The notes beneath the pieces are model-generated. The model was not told the DNA's origin. It ran no database searches and saw only the letters and a list, made by a program, of their open reading frames with translations. A stretch of DNA of 64,000 nt from Balaenoptera acutorostrata. Its lineage: Eukaryota > Chordata > Mammalia > Artiodactyla > Balaenopteridae. Position 1 is the first letter of the stretch. Each line of letters starts with the position of its first letter. Location of the stretch: positions 6,514,001-6,578,000 of the forward strand of contig NC_080079.1 in assembly GCF_949987535.1 (NCBI RefSeq). The letters are read 5' to 3'. Below are positions 1-12,262 of this stretch, one piece after another. The translations under genes were made by a program, and so were the position numbers.

Positions 1-290
1 GTGAGAGAGTGGCATGGACTTACATACACTACCAAATGTAAAATAGATAGCAAGTAGGAAGCAGCTGCATAGCACAGGGGGATCAGCTCGGTGCTTTGTG
101 ACCACCTAGAGGGGTGGGATAGGGAGGGTGGGAGGGAGACGCAAGAGGGAGGAGATATGGGGATATATGTATATGTATAGATGATTTACTTTGTTATAAA
201 GCAGAAACTAACACACCACTGTAAAGCAATTATACTCCAATAAAGATGCTAAATAAAGGAGCCTAAAAAAAATTTTTTTTAATAAAATAA
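1..290 (+). mobile_element. L1 3' end, cut by the window edge
   Basis: This is the 3' UTR of a young cetartiodactyl-type L1 in plus orientation. It shows the typical run of 3'-UTR words (CACTACCAAATGTAAAATAG, GCAGCTGCATAGCACA, GATCAGCTCGGTGCTTTGTG) and ends with a polyadenylation-like CAATAAAGATG followed by an A-rich tail. The same segment recurs at 23445-23700. The 5' part lies outside the window, so total length is unknown. Confidence 0.85.
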
Positions 291-475
291 AGTAAAAAAT
301 ATGTGGAAATATTTCCTACATTTCAGCAAGTAAGCTGGAAATACAAAGTAAAGTACTAAAAACTGACTGCCCATCATATGCCACTTAATTTTGCTTATGA
401 ATTTTAGCTTTTCTACTTTTCTTATAGAAAACTAAACTCAGGACTTTCTTTTACCTACACCTTCGCTTCTTTCCC

Positions 476-845
476 TGTTATGAGTTGAACTGTATACCTG
501 AAAAAGGTATGTTGAAGTCCTAACCCCCCGAACCTCAGAATGTGATCTTATTTGCAAATAGGGTAATTGCAGATGTAATTAGTTAAGATGAGGTCATAAC
601 AGAGTGGAGTGGGACCAAAGTCCAGCATGACTGATGCCCTAAGTAGAAGAGACCCAGACAGACACAAGGACAATGCCATGTGACAACAGAGGCAGAGATT
701 GAAGTGATGTATCTCCAAGCCAAGGAACATCAAGGATTGCCGGGAGAACACCAGAAACTGGAAGAGACAAGGAAGGATCTTCCCCTACAGGCTTCAGGGG
801 GGGCAGAGCCTCCAGGACTATAGTAAGTTTGCGTTGTTTTAAGCA
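476..845 (+). mobile_element. MLT1-like LTR (ERVL-MaLR remnant)
   Basis: Sequence order and wording match an MLT1-type LTR: a TGTTATGAGTTGAACTGT start, then GTTGAAGTCCTAACCCCC, CTCAGAATGTGATCTTATTT, GTTAAGATGAGGTCAT, GCCATGTGACAACAGAGGCA, and a GTTGTTTTAAGC end. It is heavily diverged, with an A-rich stretch just after it. No internal retroviral coding region is seen next to it, so it is probably a solo LTR. The family call is from recognition and the subfamily is not resolved. Confidence 0.75.
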
Positions 846-1049
846 AAAAAAAAAAAAAAAAAAAAGCCAAAAGTTTCCCATTTTTTCCCCAAATTTTCCC
901 ATATTTGATGACAAGTATAAACCCACAGAACTTCAAGAACTTCAAGCAAAGTACACTTAAGAAAACCATAGCAAATAGTATTCTAATCTAATTGTTGAAA
1001 TTCAGTAAAAAATCTTGAAAGCAGCCATAGGTCAACAAGAAATTAAGTA

Positions 1050-1500
1050 CAGAAAAATAAAGATAAGAATGACAGCAGACCTCTCCTCAGAAATACGTAA
1101 GCCGATCACTGTGTAGAGACATCGTCAAAGCATGGAGTACTGAATTTCTTTACCCAGTGGCAATCTCTTTAAGAAATAAAAGCAAAACAAAGGCTTTTTT
1201 AGATAAACGAAAGCTAAGAGAATTCACCACCGGCAAACCTGAACTATAAAAAATGTTAAAGGAAGTTTCTCAGGCAGAAGAGAATTCATACGAGATGAAA
1301 ATCTGCATCTACACAAAGGAATAAAGAACATTAAAAATGGCAAATGTGTGGGTAAATATAAAATATACCATCTGCCTAAAGTAAAATTTACAGAAATGTA
1401 CTGGGAGGTTAATAGGATATATAGGAGAAAAATACAACGAGTACAAAGGATATGGAGGATAGAAGTATGCTATTGCAAGATTCTTATGCACAATGTAAAA
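1050..1500 (+). mobile_element. Old L1 fragment (ORF1 end / ORF2 start region)
   Basis: The stretch contains degenerate versions of the L1 ORF1 C-terminal region (AAAGCTAAGAGAATTCACCACC, then AATGTTAAAGGAAGTTTCTCAGGCAG) and the inter-ORF region that follows it (ACACAAAGGAATAAAGAAC). The same words appear intact in the younger L1 at 9040-9110. Stops and indels abolish coding. Confidence 0.6.
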
Positions 1501-2828
1501 TGGTATGGCATTATTTAGAGAAAGATTGTGGTAGGTTCGCTACTACCCAGGACCCACCCTTATACAAGTTTATAGTAGTTCATTTCTCCCTCTGAATTGT
1601 TTATGAAAATTATCTCCCTCTAGTTTGTCAGATATTTTCTTAAGGAGCCTGAGTGTGTCCCTTCTTGGTCACTGAAATCACTAAATGAATGTACTCACAG
1701 ATTATCACACAATTATTTAACTCTTATAAGTTAATTACTAAACTATCACTTTAAATTTATTTAAAATTCCTAACCATAACTTCTAAATTATTACTTCAAT
1801 TACTTTACACCATTACAAACATATACAATAGATATTACATTGCTATATTTTCTGCAAACCCAACAAAAGCCTTTGGTCAAAAGTGAAAAATTCCAACTTG
1901 ATCTGAAGTGGGAAAGCAATAAAAAGAAAAGTTATTCATGCTCATACATAATAAATCTGACTGTTCCTTTCCATTTTCTATACTAGTATAACTTGCATTA
2001 CATATGGAGGCTTCATATTAGAGCATGAAAGCAAGGAATATCTCCAATAAATCATATTTTCTCTACAATCTTTAAGAAAGACTTTTTTTTTTTTTTTGCT
2101 TTTCTTAAAGTGAGGTCCTCAATAAACATCACTTTGAATCCCCCTTCAAGTATATTCAATCCTCATCTTGGCTGTTGCCCCTTTCTACCTTAAAAAAAGT
2201 ACCATGAAAGTACTGGTTTAAGCTTTAAGAGCTACTATTATGTATTCTGTGTAAAGTGTTTGCATTCTTCGTAAGAACAAATACCTTGTAGCCAAACTGT
2301 AATACAGCAAAGTTATTTATATCAAACTCCATTTTCCTCCTGATTCTACCTTTAAGATGTGAATAAATAAGAATGTGGCCTTAGATGGCATTCTGCCACA
2401 ATCAGGATAATTGACTGTAGTTCATTTGAATAGAAAACTTTCAAAACCTTAATTATTTGAATTTTCCTTGAGTATGATATATTCCCTCCACACCACCCCT
2501 GCCTCCCCGGCATTATTCCACTGCTGTAGGTGGTATATTTTTTCTGACTTGGAAGAAAGTTGATTTTGTTTGGGAGCTACATAATCACGTGATATGAAGC
2601 ATATAACTGGGTTTTTATTAAAATGTCATTAAAAATAAGATAGTCGCATCAAATGAGCATTGTGTGTTTCACAGAAATTCTTCATCAAGCAAAGCAACTG
2701 ACAAAAAAAAATACCAGTGATTTCTGCTGAAGTTATCATTCTAGGCAATTGTTCTTTTTAAACTATCTTTCACTCTTAGTTAAATAAATGCTCTATTAAT
2801 TAGTTTCCCTTTCCCTGTCTTTTTTTCT
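1501..2828. other. AT-rich unassigned sequence
   Basis: No gene, RNA gene or confidently recognisable repeat was found. The region is AT-rich with short poly-T runs (for example 2083-2098) and no long ORF on either strand. It probably includes old, unrecognisable repeats. Confidence 0.5.
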
Positions 2829-2945
2829 TCTTTTTGGCCATGCTGTGTGGCTTGCTAGATGTTACTTCCCCCAACCAGGGATTGAACCCACGCCCTAGTC
2901 AGTGGAAGCACCAAGTCCTAACCACCCAACTGCCTTGGAAGTCCC
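2829..2945 (-). mobile_element. Short tRNA-derived SINE (CHR-like, short form)
   Basis: Read on the minus strand it begins near GGGACTTCCAAGGCAGTTGG, has a tRNA-like head with a B-box-like GGTTCAATCCCTGG region, and ends in GGCCAAAAAGAAG plus an A-rich tail (seen as poly-T at 2819-2830 on the plus strand). The same short form occurs at 22321-22474 (minus) and 28980-29098 (plus). It directly abuts a longer SINE in the same orientation. Confidence 0.7.
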
Positions 2946-2957
2946 TTGCATTGTGGT

Positions 2958-3293
2958 TTTTTTGTGGTTTTTTTTGGCTGTGTTGGGTCTTTGCCGTGTG
3001 CAGGCTTTCTCTAGTTGTGGCGAGCGGGGACTACTCTTCATTGTGGTGTGCGGGCTTCTCACTGTGGTGGCTTCTCTTGTTGCAGAGCAGGGGCTCTAGG
3101 TGTGCAGGCTTCAGTAGTTGTGGCACTTGGGCTCAGTAGTTGTGGCTCGCTGGCTCTAGAACACAGGTTCAGTAGTTGTAGCGCACGGGCTTAGTTGCTC
3201 TGCGGCATGTGGGATCTTCCCAGACCAGGGCTCGAACCCGTGTCCCCTGCCTTGGCAGGTGGATTCTTAACCACTGTGCCACCAGGGAAGCCC
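2958..3293 (-). mobile_element. CHR-type SINE, full length, minus strand
   Basis: The right end on the plus strand (ACCAGGGAAGCCC) is the reverse complement of the SINE head GGGCTTCCCTGG. The B-box-like GGTTCGAGCCC region and the body (CCACAACTACTGAGCC-type words) follow toward the left, and the A-rich tail is the poly-T at 2958-2976. It retains the longer middle section, like the copy at 25630, which suggests an older subfamily than the short-bodied copies at 15926 or 24204. Confidence 0.85.
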
Positions 3294-5600
3294 TCCCTCT
3301 CTTTTTAAACTAAAAATCCACTTTGCCTAGCACAGGAAAAAAAAAATCCATTAAGTATTAAAATTCTTCTGAAATATCAAATTTATATGATTATATTTTA
3401 AAATTCTTGACTCTAATAAGAATCATTTTCTGCTTTTCATCACAGTAACAAAAGATCGTGGCAATATTAACGTTTATTTGAGCACTTACATTGGGCCAGA
3501 TGCCGTCCAAGTGCTTTGGAGCCACTATCTCATCTCAGGCTCACAGACACCAGAGCAGGAAAGCAGAACCCTTACCCACATCACAGCCTGAGACACAGAG
3601 GCCTTCCCTCGTCTGTCCGACTCCAGAGACCACAAAGCTCTTTTGGATCTGGGGTGTGGCTCCCGGTGAAATGAAGACAATACAAATTAGCAACCAAGAG
3701 GGATTCTGGCCCTGCAGGCTCCCTGGGACCTGGATCTCAGAGAACTTTCACAAGCTGCTCATTATCCAGAGCCCAGAAACCAGATTGTTGCAATAATTTT
3801 TTTCCCTGCAGTGGAACTCATTCTGCAAACATATTCACCTTTAAGATTCCAATACACAAGACACAGAACAAGAACTGATGTAGTGAAAAAGCAGGCAGTG
3901 AGAGGTGGAGGAGGGGTGTCTGAAGACGCCCACACAATCTCCCAGACCCCCCCCAGAGGTCAGCCTGAGGCAGCTCCTTTCTACTTCAGGGATACAGAGA
4001 GCAAAGTTTGAAAATCACTAGCCAGCCACCAGGCCAGGCCAGGCCAGTGCTGCGGCAGCCTCTCTCTCTCTCTCTCTCTCTGAGGCTCCACCTCAGCCAG
4101 GGAAGCTGATGCAAACCAGGAGCCTGCCCAGCAGAGGCCGGACCCGGCACAGGGAGCCCTGGCAGCCATGGGCCGAGCAGTTCTCAAAGTGTGGTTCCTG
4201 GCTCCTCACCAGAACTGGTCATTAAAGGGGCTTCTCCTGTTACAGACAATGGTTCTGCTTTGCTCCCCAGACCCCAAGACTGGGCTAAGGCTCTTTGTCC
4301 ACAAACTTTTAAGCAGACTGGGGCAAAATCCTGCAGGAGACAGAGGCAGCATGAAGGAAAGCACTTCCCCAGCACAGCGGTGGAGCACACGATGCTTACA
4401 CAAGGGATCTTGGACTTGGTGTGGGCCCAGTAGTCAAATATTGTCCAGCTGAACCCATATTTACTAAGTATTTTGGTGGGGCAGAGGGGGGGTCCCTAAG
4501 CCACGAAATAAGTAGACCAGAGAGAGATCTACTATAAAGCTAATGGAGCCTGAATCTTTGGGGTCTCTCATCTGCACAGGCCCCTTGCAAGGCGAGGCAA
4601 GGCGTCCTAGCAATGTGTTCACATGGTAAAAAATTTTCTTGTAAAATTTGCAAAGTTTGAACTCCAGGCTGTTAGGAGAGCACCCCCTTCCCACCCTAAC
4701 TTCCCCTCTAGCCACCTCCCTGTGTCTGGTGTATGGCAGGAAATTGTATTCCTGGGGCAGGACTAAAGGGACGTGGAGCTGGAAATGCACTTGGTTTGGT
4801 TTGATAAGGTACAGCTGTGCAGTTTGCAGTCACTCCCACGTCTAACTGAGGTCCTGCTGGCCTCCCCCTCTGTGGCAATCACTTCCAAGGATACTCCTTA
4901 CCATCTACTGGGCTCATGCCCCATCACACGGGTTTGGGGTGAAAAGTCCTACTGCCATAAGAACAACAGAGGAGACTGAAGTATATAGCTCCAGTAGCTA
5001 GTCTCTGGAAAATTCTTCCAAACATCAAATGTTTAAAATCTCAAGCAGAGGATTTGGATCTCATTAATATCTAATTAAAGCACAAGTTTTCACCTGTCAG
5101 AAATATATTCAAGGAGCAGTGTAGACCATTATAAACACACCACACTTTCTTTTTTGCAGCAAATCACAGGAAATAAAATTCGTCATAATTCTTGCTTTGT
5201 AGGACACTAAGTATTATTGCAAAGAGCAAGTATAACTAAAGACGAGGCTGCATGATTTATGCGTTCCTTATGCACACCTTAACTTATCTGATGCATCCTG
5301 TCCTCACAAAGTCTGACAGTTCCAGATAAAACGGCATGCGAAATTGCCACCAATACAACCAAGTAGCCTGAAGAAACAAATGTTCCAGTGAAAAACTCCT
5401 ACATGTATCCCATCGATAATTCAATATTTGTAGTATAAGAATAATTTGATTATACAATTATGGGGCTCAATTAACACAGTGGCAATTTTTAAATGCATTT
5501 GAACTGCTCTCTTGTTTACCTTAATTTCAGATAAATTTTCCACTTTTTTCTACAATTATTGATCATCCCTAAATTCAAATGCAGTGGAAAGCAAGGATTC
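3294..5600. other. Mostly unassigned, with MIR-like and MER5-like traces and a CT microsatellite
   Basis: Around 3475-3610 there is a MIR-like ancient SINE trace (GAGCACTTACATTGGGCCAGA followed by a CTCATCTCAGGCTCAC-type stretch). Around 4172-4260 a MER5-like hAT remnant starts with CAGTTCTCAAAGTGTGGTTCC. A pure CT dinucleotide run lies at about 4061-4083. ORFs of up to about 108 codons occur, but they overlap on both strands with no splice, homology or codon-bias support, so I call none of them genes. Confidence 0.45.
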
Positions 5601-7262
5601 TAGCAGAAGCTAAAGGAGGAAATTGAAAAAAATGAAGATTGGCAGAACCTATTTAACAATAAAATTTTAAAATCTAATGGCTGAAATGGTATGCAGAACT
5701 AGGTATTTCGAAAAGAATCATGATAGCCAAGAAAGTACTGATAACAACAATGACAAAAGAAGTGATAAGATTATGAGAATCGGAGTATTCCTAAAGATGA
5801 AACAGAATTTCCAAAGAGTAAACTATTACTACTGTCTGCAGAGCGTCATTTTAATGAATTCGTTGACTTCCATAAGTACCCTGAACTTTCATCCTGGTCT
5901 GTTACATACTGTGAATGAAGGTTTTTTCCCACCAAAATTGTTATCCCAATTCACAGAGAATCAAATGGAACATATTAAGAATTTGTTAAAATGCTTCTCA
6001 AACAGGTATTATAAAACAAATTTAAATATGAACAGATTGTTATCAGATCTTGTTTGGTCTCTTCCACAACTGGTGAATGTACATATTGGTTTTTTTGATG
6101 AATGTATATATTGGGTTTTTTGCTGATACTCTTAAATATTTTTATAAGATGTATTACTTACACCAGATACATTTTCAGGTGGAATTAAATTGATTGACAG
6201 CTCTCAAAAATCAGATGTCACAGATCACAAGGAGTCTGTGCTTACTTGGATTACACATAAATTGAATTAAATTGTACTTTACCGTTACCTTGAAGAACAG
6301 ACAAGAAAGAACATTCAGCATTATTGTGAAGTATTAAATAGTAGTTGAGGATATTAAATGGTTAAATCAAAAAGGTTTACCCATCAGATATCACAGTGAA
6401 AACTGATGCTTTCAAATAACAGAAATTTCAGAGAATCAAACTACTGGGTTTGATCAATTTTTACATGAGTGCTTGGAAAACCATCAAAATGAAAAGGGCC
6501 AATGTGACTTATTTATCCAAAACAGCTCATAAAGAATTCATCAAAATAGGGGAAAACTTGAATTAAATGAAGTGAGAAATCAAATAAACAAACCCAACAT
6601 CAAATAACACTCTATTGCTTCAGATTCTACAATAGTGAACTGCTTTGTGTATGCCATTATGTGTGCTACTCTAAGACAGGAAACCAATCTGCTGTGCAGA
6701 AAACCCATTTTTAAGTTTTCGGCAAAATTCATCTGAAATTAAGGCACACACAAGAATTATTCAAATGCAGCTTTGGCCTTTCAACAGAATGAATGCAGAT
6801 CTGAACTGCACACAACAACCTACATTCCACACCTGCCACTCATCAATGACAATATGACTGGCAGGAGAGGGGTTAGTTTCAAGCACGCTTGAAAAACATT
6901 AGTAAGTATTTAAAATATATTCTGGATGCTGCTTATCCCTAAATCACATCAGGAAAAGCTGCCTCCCAATACCTGAAATGGTTGACTACCTCAGGATCTT
7001 ACAACTCCTTACGCTCTTTTCTTGGGTTTCTTTCTTAGGTTAGATGTAGTATTTTAAACATCCACACAAAACTGTATTTTTCTTTTAAAGAGTCTAAGGG
7101 TAGCGAGATCGTTTGCCCATTCTAAAGCAGTGAAATCTTGTAGCACAACAACACTGTAAAGTACAATGACATTTCAATGACTCTAAAACATATTTTCTAT
7201 GAGTGAGAATGAAAACTTGAACAAAAATATGGCACAAAAATGTTTATTCAAAAAGTTAATAA
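5601..7262. other. Unassigned region with a 149-codon open frame
   Basis: A plus-strand frame of 149 codons runs 5677-6126. It has no recognisable domain, is rich in Asn, Lys and Ile as expected for AT-rich noncoding DNA, and is followed by dense stops. I do not recognise the downstream sequence to 7262 as a repeat family, except for a weak MER5-like trace near 6830-6900. It could be a very old transposon or decayed processed pseudogene. I do not call a gene. Confidence 0.4.
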
Positions 7263-8144
7263 TGACTGTTGGGTCCTGGATTGGTTCAAGATGGTGGAGT
7301 AGAAGAACGTGTGCTCCACTCCCTCTTATGAGAGCACTGGAATAACAACTAACTGCTGAACAATCATCAACAGGAAGACACTGGAACTCACCAAAAAAGA
7401 CACCCACATCCAAAGACAAAGGAGGAGCCACAATGAGACGGTAGGGGGGGCGCAAGCACAATAAAATCAATTCCCATAACTGCTGGGTGGGTAACTCACA
7501 AATTGGAGAACAATTATACCACAGAAGTCCACCCACTGGAGTGAAGGTTCTGAGCCCCACGTCAGGCTTCCCAACCTGGGGGTCCGGCAATGGAAGGAGG
7601 AATTTCTAGAGAATCAGACATTGAAGGCTAGTGGGATTTGATTGCAGGACTTCGACAGGACTGGGGGAAACAGAGACTCAACTCTTGCAGAGCACACACA
7701 AAGTAGTGTGCACATTGGGACCCAAGGGAAAGAGCAGTGACCCCATAGGAGACTGAACCAGACCTACCTGCTACTGTTGGAGGGTCTCCTGCAGAGGCAG
7801 GGGGTGGCTGTGACTCACCATGAGGACAAGGACACTGTCAGCAGAAATTCTGGGAAGTACTCCTTGGCGTGAGCCCTCCCAGAGTCTGCCATTAGCCCCA
7901 CCAAAGGCCAGGTAGGCTCCAGTGTTGGGTCACCTCAGGCCAAACAACCAACAGGGAGGGAACCCAACCCCACCCATCAACAGACAAGCAGATTAAAGTT
8001 TTACTGAGCTCTGCCCACGAGAGCAACAGCCAGCTCTACCCACCACCAGTCCGTGACGTCAGGAAACTTGCACAAGCCTCTTAGATAGCCTCATCAACCA
8101 GAGGGCAGACAGCAGAAGCAAGAAGAACTAAAGTCCTGCAGCCT

Positions 8145-9165
8145 GTGGAACAAAAACCACTTTCACAGAAAGATAGACAAGATGAAAAGGCAGAGGGCTA
8201 TGTACCAGATGAAGGAAAAGATAAAACCCGAGGAAAACAACTAAATGAAGTGGAGATAGGAAACCTTCCAGAAAAAGAATTCAGAATACTGATGGTGAAG
8301 ATGATCCAGGACCTCGGAAAAAGAATGGAGGCAAAGATCGAGAAGATGCAAGAAATGTTTAACAAAGACCTAGAAGAATTAAAGACAAACAACTAAAATA
8401 ATTAAAGAACAAACAAACAGAGATGAACAATACAATAACTGATATGAAAAACACACTAGCATGAATCAACAGCAGAATAACTGAGGCAAAAAAAAACAGA
8501 TAAGAGACCTGGAAGACAGAATGGTGGAATTCAATGCTATGGAACAGAATAAAGAAAAAAGAATGAAAAGAAATGAAGACAGCCTAAGGGACCTCTAGGA
8601 CAACGTTAAATGCAACAACATTCCCATTATAGGGGTCCCAGCAGGAGAAGAGAGAGAGATAGGACCCAATAAAATATTTGAAGAGATTATAGTCAAAAAC
8701 TTCCCTAACATGGAAAGGAAATAGCCACCCAAGTCCAGGAAGCGCAGAGAGTCCCAGGCAGGATAAACCCAAGGAGAAACACGCTGAGACACATAGTAAT
8801 CAAACGGACAAAAATTAAAGATGAAGAAAAATTACTGAAAGCAACAAGAGAAAAATAACAAATAGTATACAAGGGAACTCCCATAAGGTTAACAGCTGAT
8901 TTCTCAGCAGAAACTCTACAAGCCAGAAGGGAGTGTCATGACATATTTAAAGTGATGAAAGGGAAGAACCTACAACCAAGATTACTCTACCCAGCAAGGA
9001 TCTCATTCAGATTCCAAGGAGAAATCAAAAGCTTTACAGACAAGCAAAAGCTAAGAGAATTCAGCACCACCAAATCAGCTCTACAACAAATACTAAAGGA
9101 ACTTCTCCAAGCGGGAAACACAAGAGAAGAAAAGAACTTACAAAAACAAACCAATAACAAAAAAG
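8145..9165 (+). pseudogene. L1 ORF1 remnant (RNA-binding chaperone)
   Basis: ORF1p of L1 is a trimeric nucleic-acid chaperone that coats L1 RNA. Here the first 83 codons (8145-8396) are open, with a charged, coiled-coil-like stretch (EKEFRILMVKMIQDL region), and then a stop ends the frame. The C-terminal part reappears in frame at 8952-9215, with the conserved MKGKNLQPRLLYPARISF region followed by the KQKLREFSTTK region. The usual stop just upstream of ORF2 is lost, so this frame runs past the ORF2 ATG to 9215. The coordinates give the expected ORF1 extent. The gene is broken by stops and frameshifts. Confidence 0.85.
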
Positions 9166-9168
9166 AAA

Positions 9169-12080
9169 ATGGTAATAGCAACACACATACCAATAATTAC
9201 CTTAAACGTGAATAGATTAAATGCTCCAACCAAAAGACGCAGGCTGGCTGAATGGATACAAAAACAGGATCCATATATATGCTGTCTACAAGAGACCCAC
9301 TTCAGACCTAGGGACACATACAGACTGAAAGTGAGGGGATGGAAAAAGATATTCTATGCAAATCAAATCAAAAGAAAGCTGGAGGAGCAATTCTCATATC
9401 AGATAAAATAGGCTTTAAAATAAAGACTATTACAAGAGACAAAGAAGGACACTACACATAATGATCAAGGGATCAATCCAAGAAGATATAACAACTGTAA
9501 ATATTTATGCACCCAACATAGGAGCACCTCAATACATAAGACAAATGCTAACAACCATAAAAGGGGAAATCAACAGTAACACAATCATAGTAGGGGACTT
9601 TAACACCCTCTTTCATCAATGGACAGATCATCCAAAATGAAAATAAATAAGGAAACACAAGCTTTAAATGATACATTAAACAAGATGGACTGAATTGATA
9701 TTTATAGGACATTCCTTCCAAAAACAACAGAATACACTTTCTTCTCAAGTGCTCATGGAACATTCTCCAGGATAGATCATATCTTGGGTCACAAATCAAG
9801 CCTTGGTAAATTTAAGAAAATTGAAATCATATCAAGTATCTTTTCCGACCACAACCCTTCTGGAAAAAATACAAACACATGGAGGCTAAACAATACACTA
9901 CTAAATAACCAACAGCTCACTGAAGAAATCAAAGAGGAAATCAAAACATACCTAGAGACAAATTACAACAAAAACATGACGATCCAAAACCTATGGGATG
10001 CAGCAAAAGCGGTTCTAAGAGGGAAGTTTATAGCTATACAAGCCTACATAAAGAAACAAGAAACCATCTAACCTTACACCTAAAGGAACTAGAGAAAGAA
10101 GAACAAACAAAACCCAAAGTTAGCAGAAGGAAAGAAATCATAAAGATCAGAGCAGAAATAAACGAAATAGAAACAAAGAAAACAATAGCAAAGATCAATA
10201 AAACTAAAAGCTGGTTCTTTGAGAAGATAAACAAAATTGATAAACCATTAGCCAGAATCATCAAGAAAAAGAAGGAGAGGACTCAAATCAATAAAATTAG
10301 AAATGAAAAAGGAGAAGTTACAAGAGACACCGCAGAAATACAAAGCATCCTAAGAGACTACTACAAGCAACTCTATGCAATAAAATAGACAACCTGGAAG
10401 AAATGGACAAATTCTTAGAAAGGTATAACCTTCCAAGACTGAACCAGGAAGAAATGGAAAATATGAACAGACCAATCACAAGTAATGAAACTGAAACTGT
10501 GATTTAAAATCTCCCAACAAACAAAAGTCTAGGACCAGATGGCTTCACAGGCGAATTCTATCAAGAGAAGAGCTAACACCCACCCTTCTCAAACTCTTCC
10601 AAAAAATTGCAGAGGAAGGAACACTCCCAAACTCATTCTATGAGGCCACCATCACCCTGATACCAAAACCAGACAAAGAGACTACAAAAAAAGAAAATTA
10701 CAAACCAATATCACTGATGAATACAGATGCAAAAATTCTCAACAAAATACTAGCAAACAGAATCCAACAACACATTAAAAGGATGATACACCATGATCAA
10801 GTGGGATTTATCCCAGGGATGCAAGGATTCTTCAATATACACAAATCAACCAATGTGATACACCATATTAAGGAATTGAAGAAGAAAAACCATATGATCA
10901 TCTCAATAGATGCAGAAAAACCTTTTGACAAAATTCAACACCCATTTATGATAAAAACTCTCCAGAAAGTGGGCATAGAAGGAACCTACCTCAACATAAT
11001 AAAGGCCATATATGACAAACCCACAGCAAACATCATTCTCAATGGTGAAAAACTGAAAGCATTTCCTCTAAGATCAGGAACGAGACAAGGATGTCCACTC
11101 TCACCACTATTATTCAACATAGTTTTGGAAGTCCTAGCCACGGCAATCAGAGAAGAAATAAAAGGAATACAAATTGGAAAAGAAGAAGTAAAACTGTCAC
11201 TGTTGGCAGATGACATGATACTATATATAGAGAATCCTAAAGATGCCACCAGAAAACTACTAGAGCTAATCAATGAATTTGGTAAAGTTGCAGGATACAA
11301 AATTAATGCACAGAAATCTCTTGTATTCCTATGCACTAATGATGAAAAATCTGAAAGAGAAATTAAGGAAACACTCCCATTTACCATTGCAACAAAAAGA
11401 ATAAAATACCTAGGAATAAATCTACCTAGGGAGGCAAAAGACCTGTATGCAGAAAACTATAAGACACTGATGAAAGAAATTAAAGATGATACCAACAGAT
11501 GGAGAGATATACCATGTTCTTGGATTGGAAGAATCAATATTGTGAAAATGACTATACTACCCAAAGCAATGCAAATCATAACTACAATGAGGTATCACCT
11601 CACACCAGTTAGAATCGGCATCATCAGAAAATCTACAAACAACAAATGCTGGAGAGGGTGTGGAGAAAGGGAATCCTCTTGCACTCTTGGTGGGAATGTA
11701 AATTGATACAGCCACTATGGAGAACAGTATTGAGGTTCCTTAAAAAACTAAGAATAGAATTACCATATGATCCAGCAATCCCACTACTAGGCATATACCC
11801 TGAGAAAACCATAATTCAAAAAGACACATGCACCCCGATGTTCATTGCAGCACTATTTACAATAGCCAGGTCATGGAAGCAACCTAAATGCCCATCGACA
11901 GACGAATGGATAAAGAAGTTGTGGTACATATATACAATGGAATATTACTCAGCCATAAAAAGGAACGAAATTGAGTCATTTGTTGAGACATGGATGGATC
12001 TAGAGACTGTCATACAGAGTGAAGTAAGTCAGAAAGAGAAAAACAAATATCGTATATTAATGCATGTATGTGGAAGCTAG
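9169..12080 (+). pseudogene. L1 ORF2 remnant (endonuclease and reverse transcriptase)
   Basis: ORF2p is the nicking endonuclease and reverse transcriptase of L1. The N-terminal endonuclease shows LNVNRLNAPTKRR and the QETHF motif (9169-9411), then breaks, and the SDHN motif reappears at 9784 onward. The RT domain is open for 329 codons (10717-11706) with [27 protein letters not shown] and an ADD catalytic core at 11206-11214; the residue before ADD is Leu where Phe is usual. At about 11568 the frame jumps from the ILPKA region to [12 protein letters not shown], skipping about 0.9 kb (the thumb and part of the C-terminal region) while staying in frame. A one-base loss near 11665-11670 then shifts the frame to 11646-12080, which carries the C-terminal WWECK, MEYYSAIKRNE and SEVSQKEKNKYRI regions. 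Confidence 0.92.
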
Positions 12081-12262
12081 AAAAATGGTACAGATGAACC
12101 GGTCTGCAGGGCAGAAGTTGAGACACAGATGTAGAGAGCAAACGTATGGACACCAAGGGGGAAAAACCGCGGTGGGGTGGGGATGACATGTATACACTAA
12201 TGTATATAAAATTGATGACTAATAAGAACCTGCAGTATGAAAAACAAACAAACAAACAAAAA

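Larger units (their letters stand above)
7263..12262 (+). mobile_element. Near-full-length dead L1 retrotransposon
   Basis: Parts in order: a 5' UTR starting near TGGATTGGTTCAAGATGG (7263-8144), broken ORF1 (8145 to about 9165), ORF2 from an ATG at 9169 in several frames to about 12080, then a 3' UTR (12081-12240) and a tail of CAAA repeats. The element is about 5.0 kb. A full L1 is about 6 kb, and the difference is largely explained by an internal ORF2 deletion at about 11568. Multiple stops and frameshifts make it inactive. No clear target-site duplication was found. Its 3' UTR (GATGAACCGGTCTGCAGGGC, then GACTAATAAGAACCTGC) differs from the other young L1 3' ends at 1-290 and 23178-23715, so it belongs to another subfamily. 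Confidence 0.93.

Noticed and set aside
8145..8396. 83-codon frame as a stand-alone small gene
   Set aside because: It is the N-terminal part of a broken L1 ORF1, in the correct position between the L1 5' UTR and ORF2.
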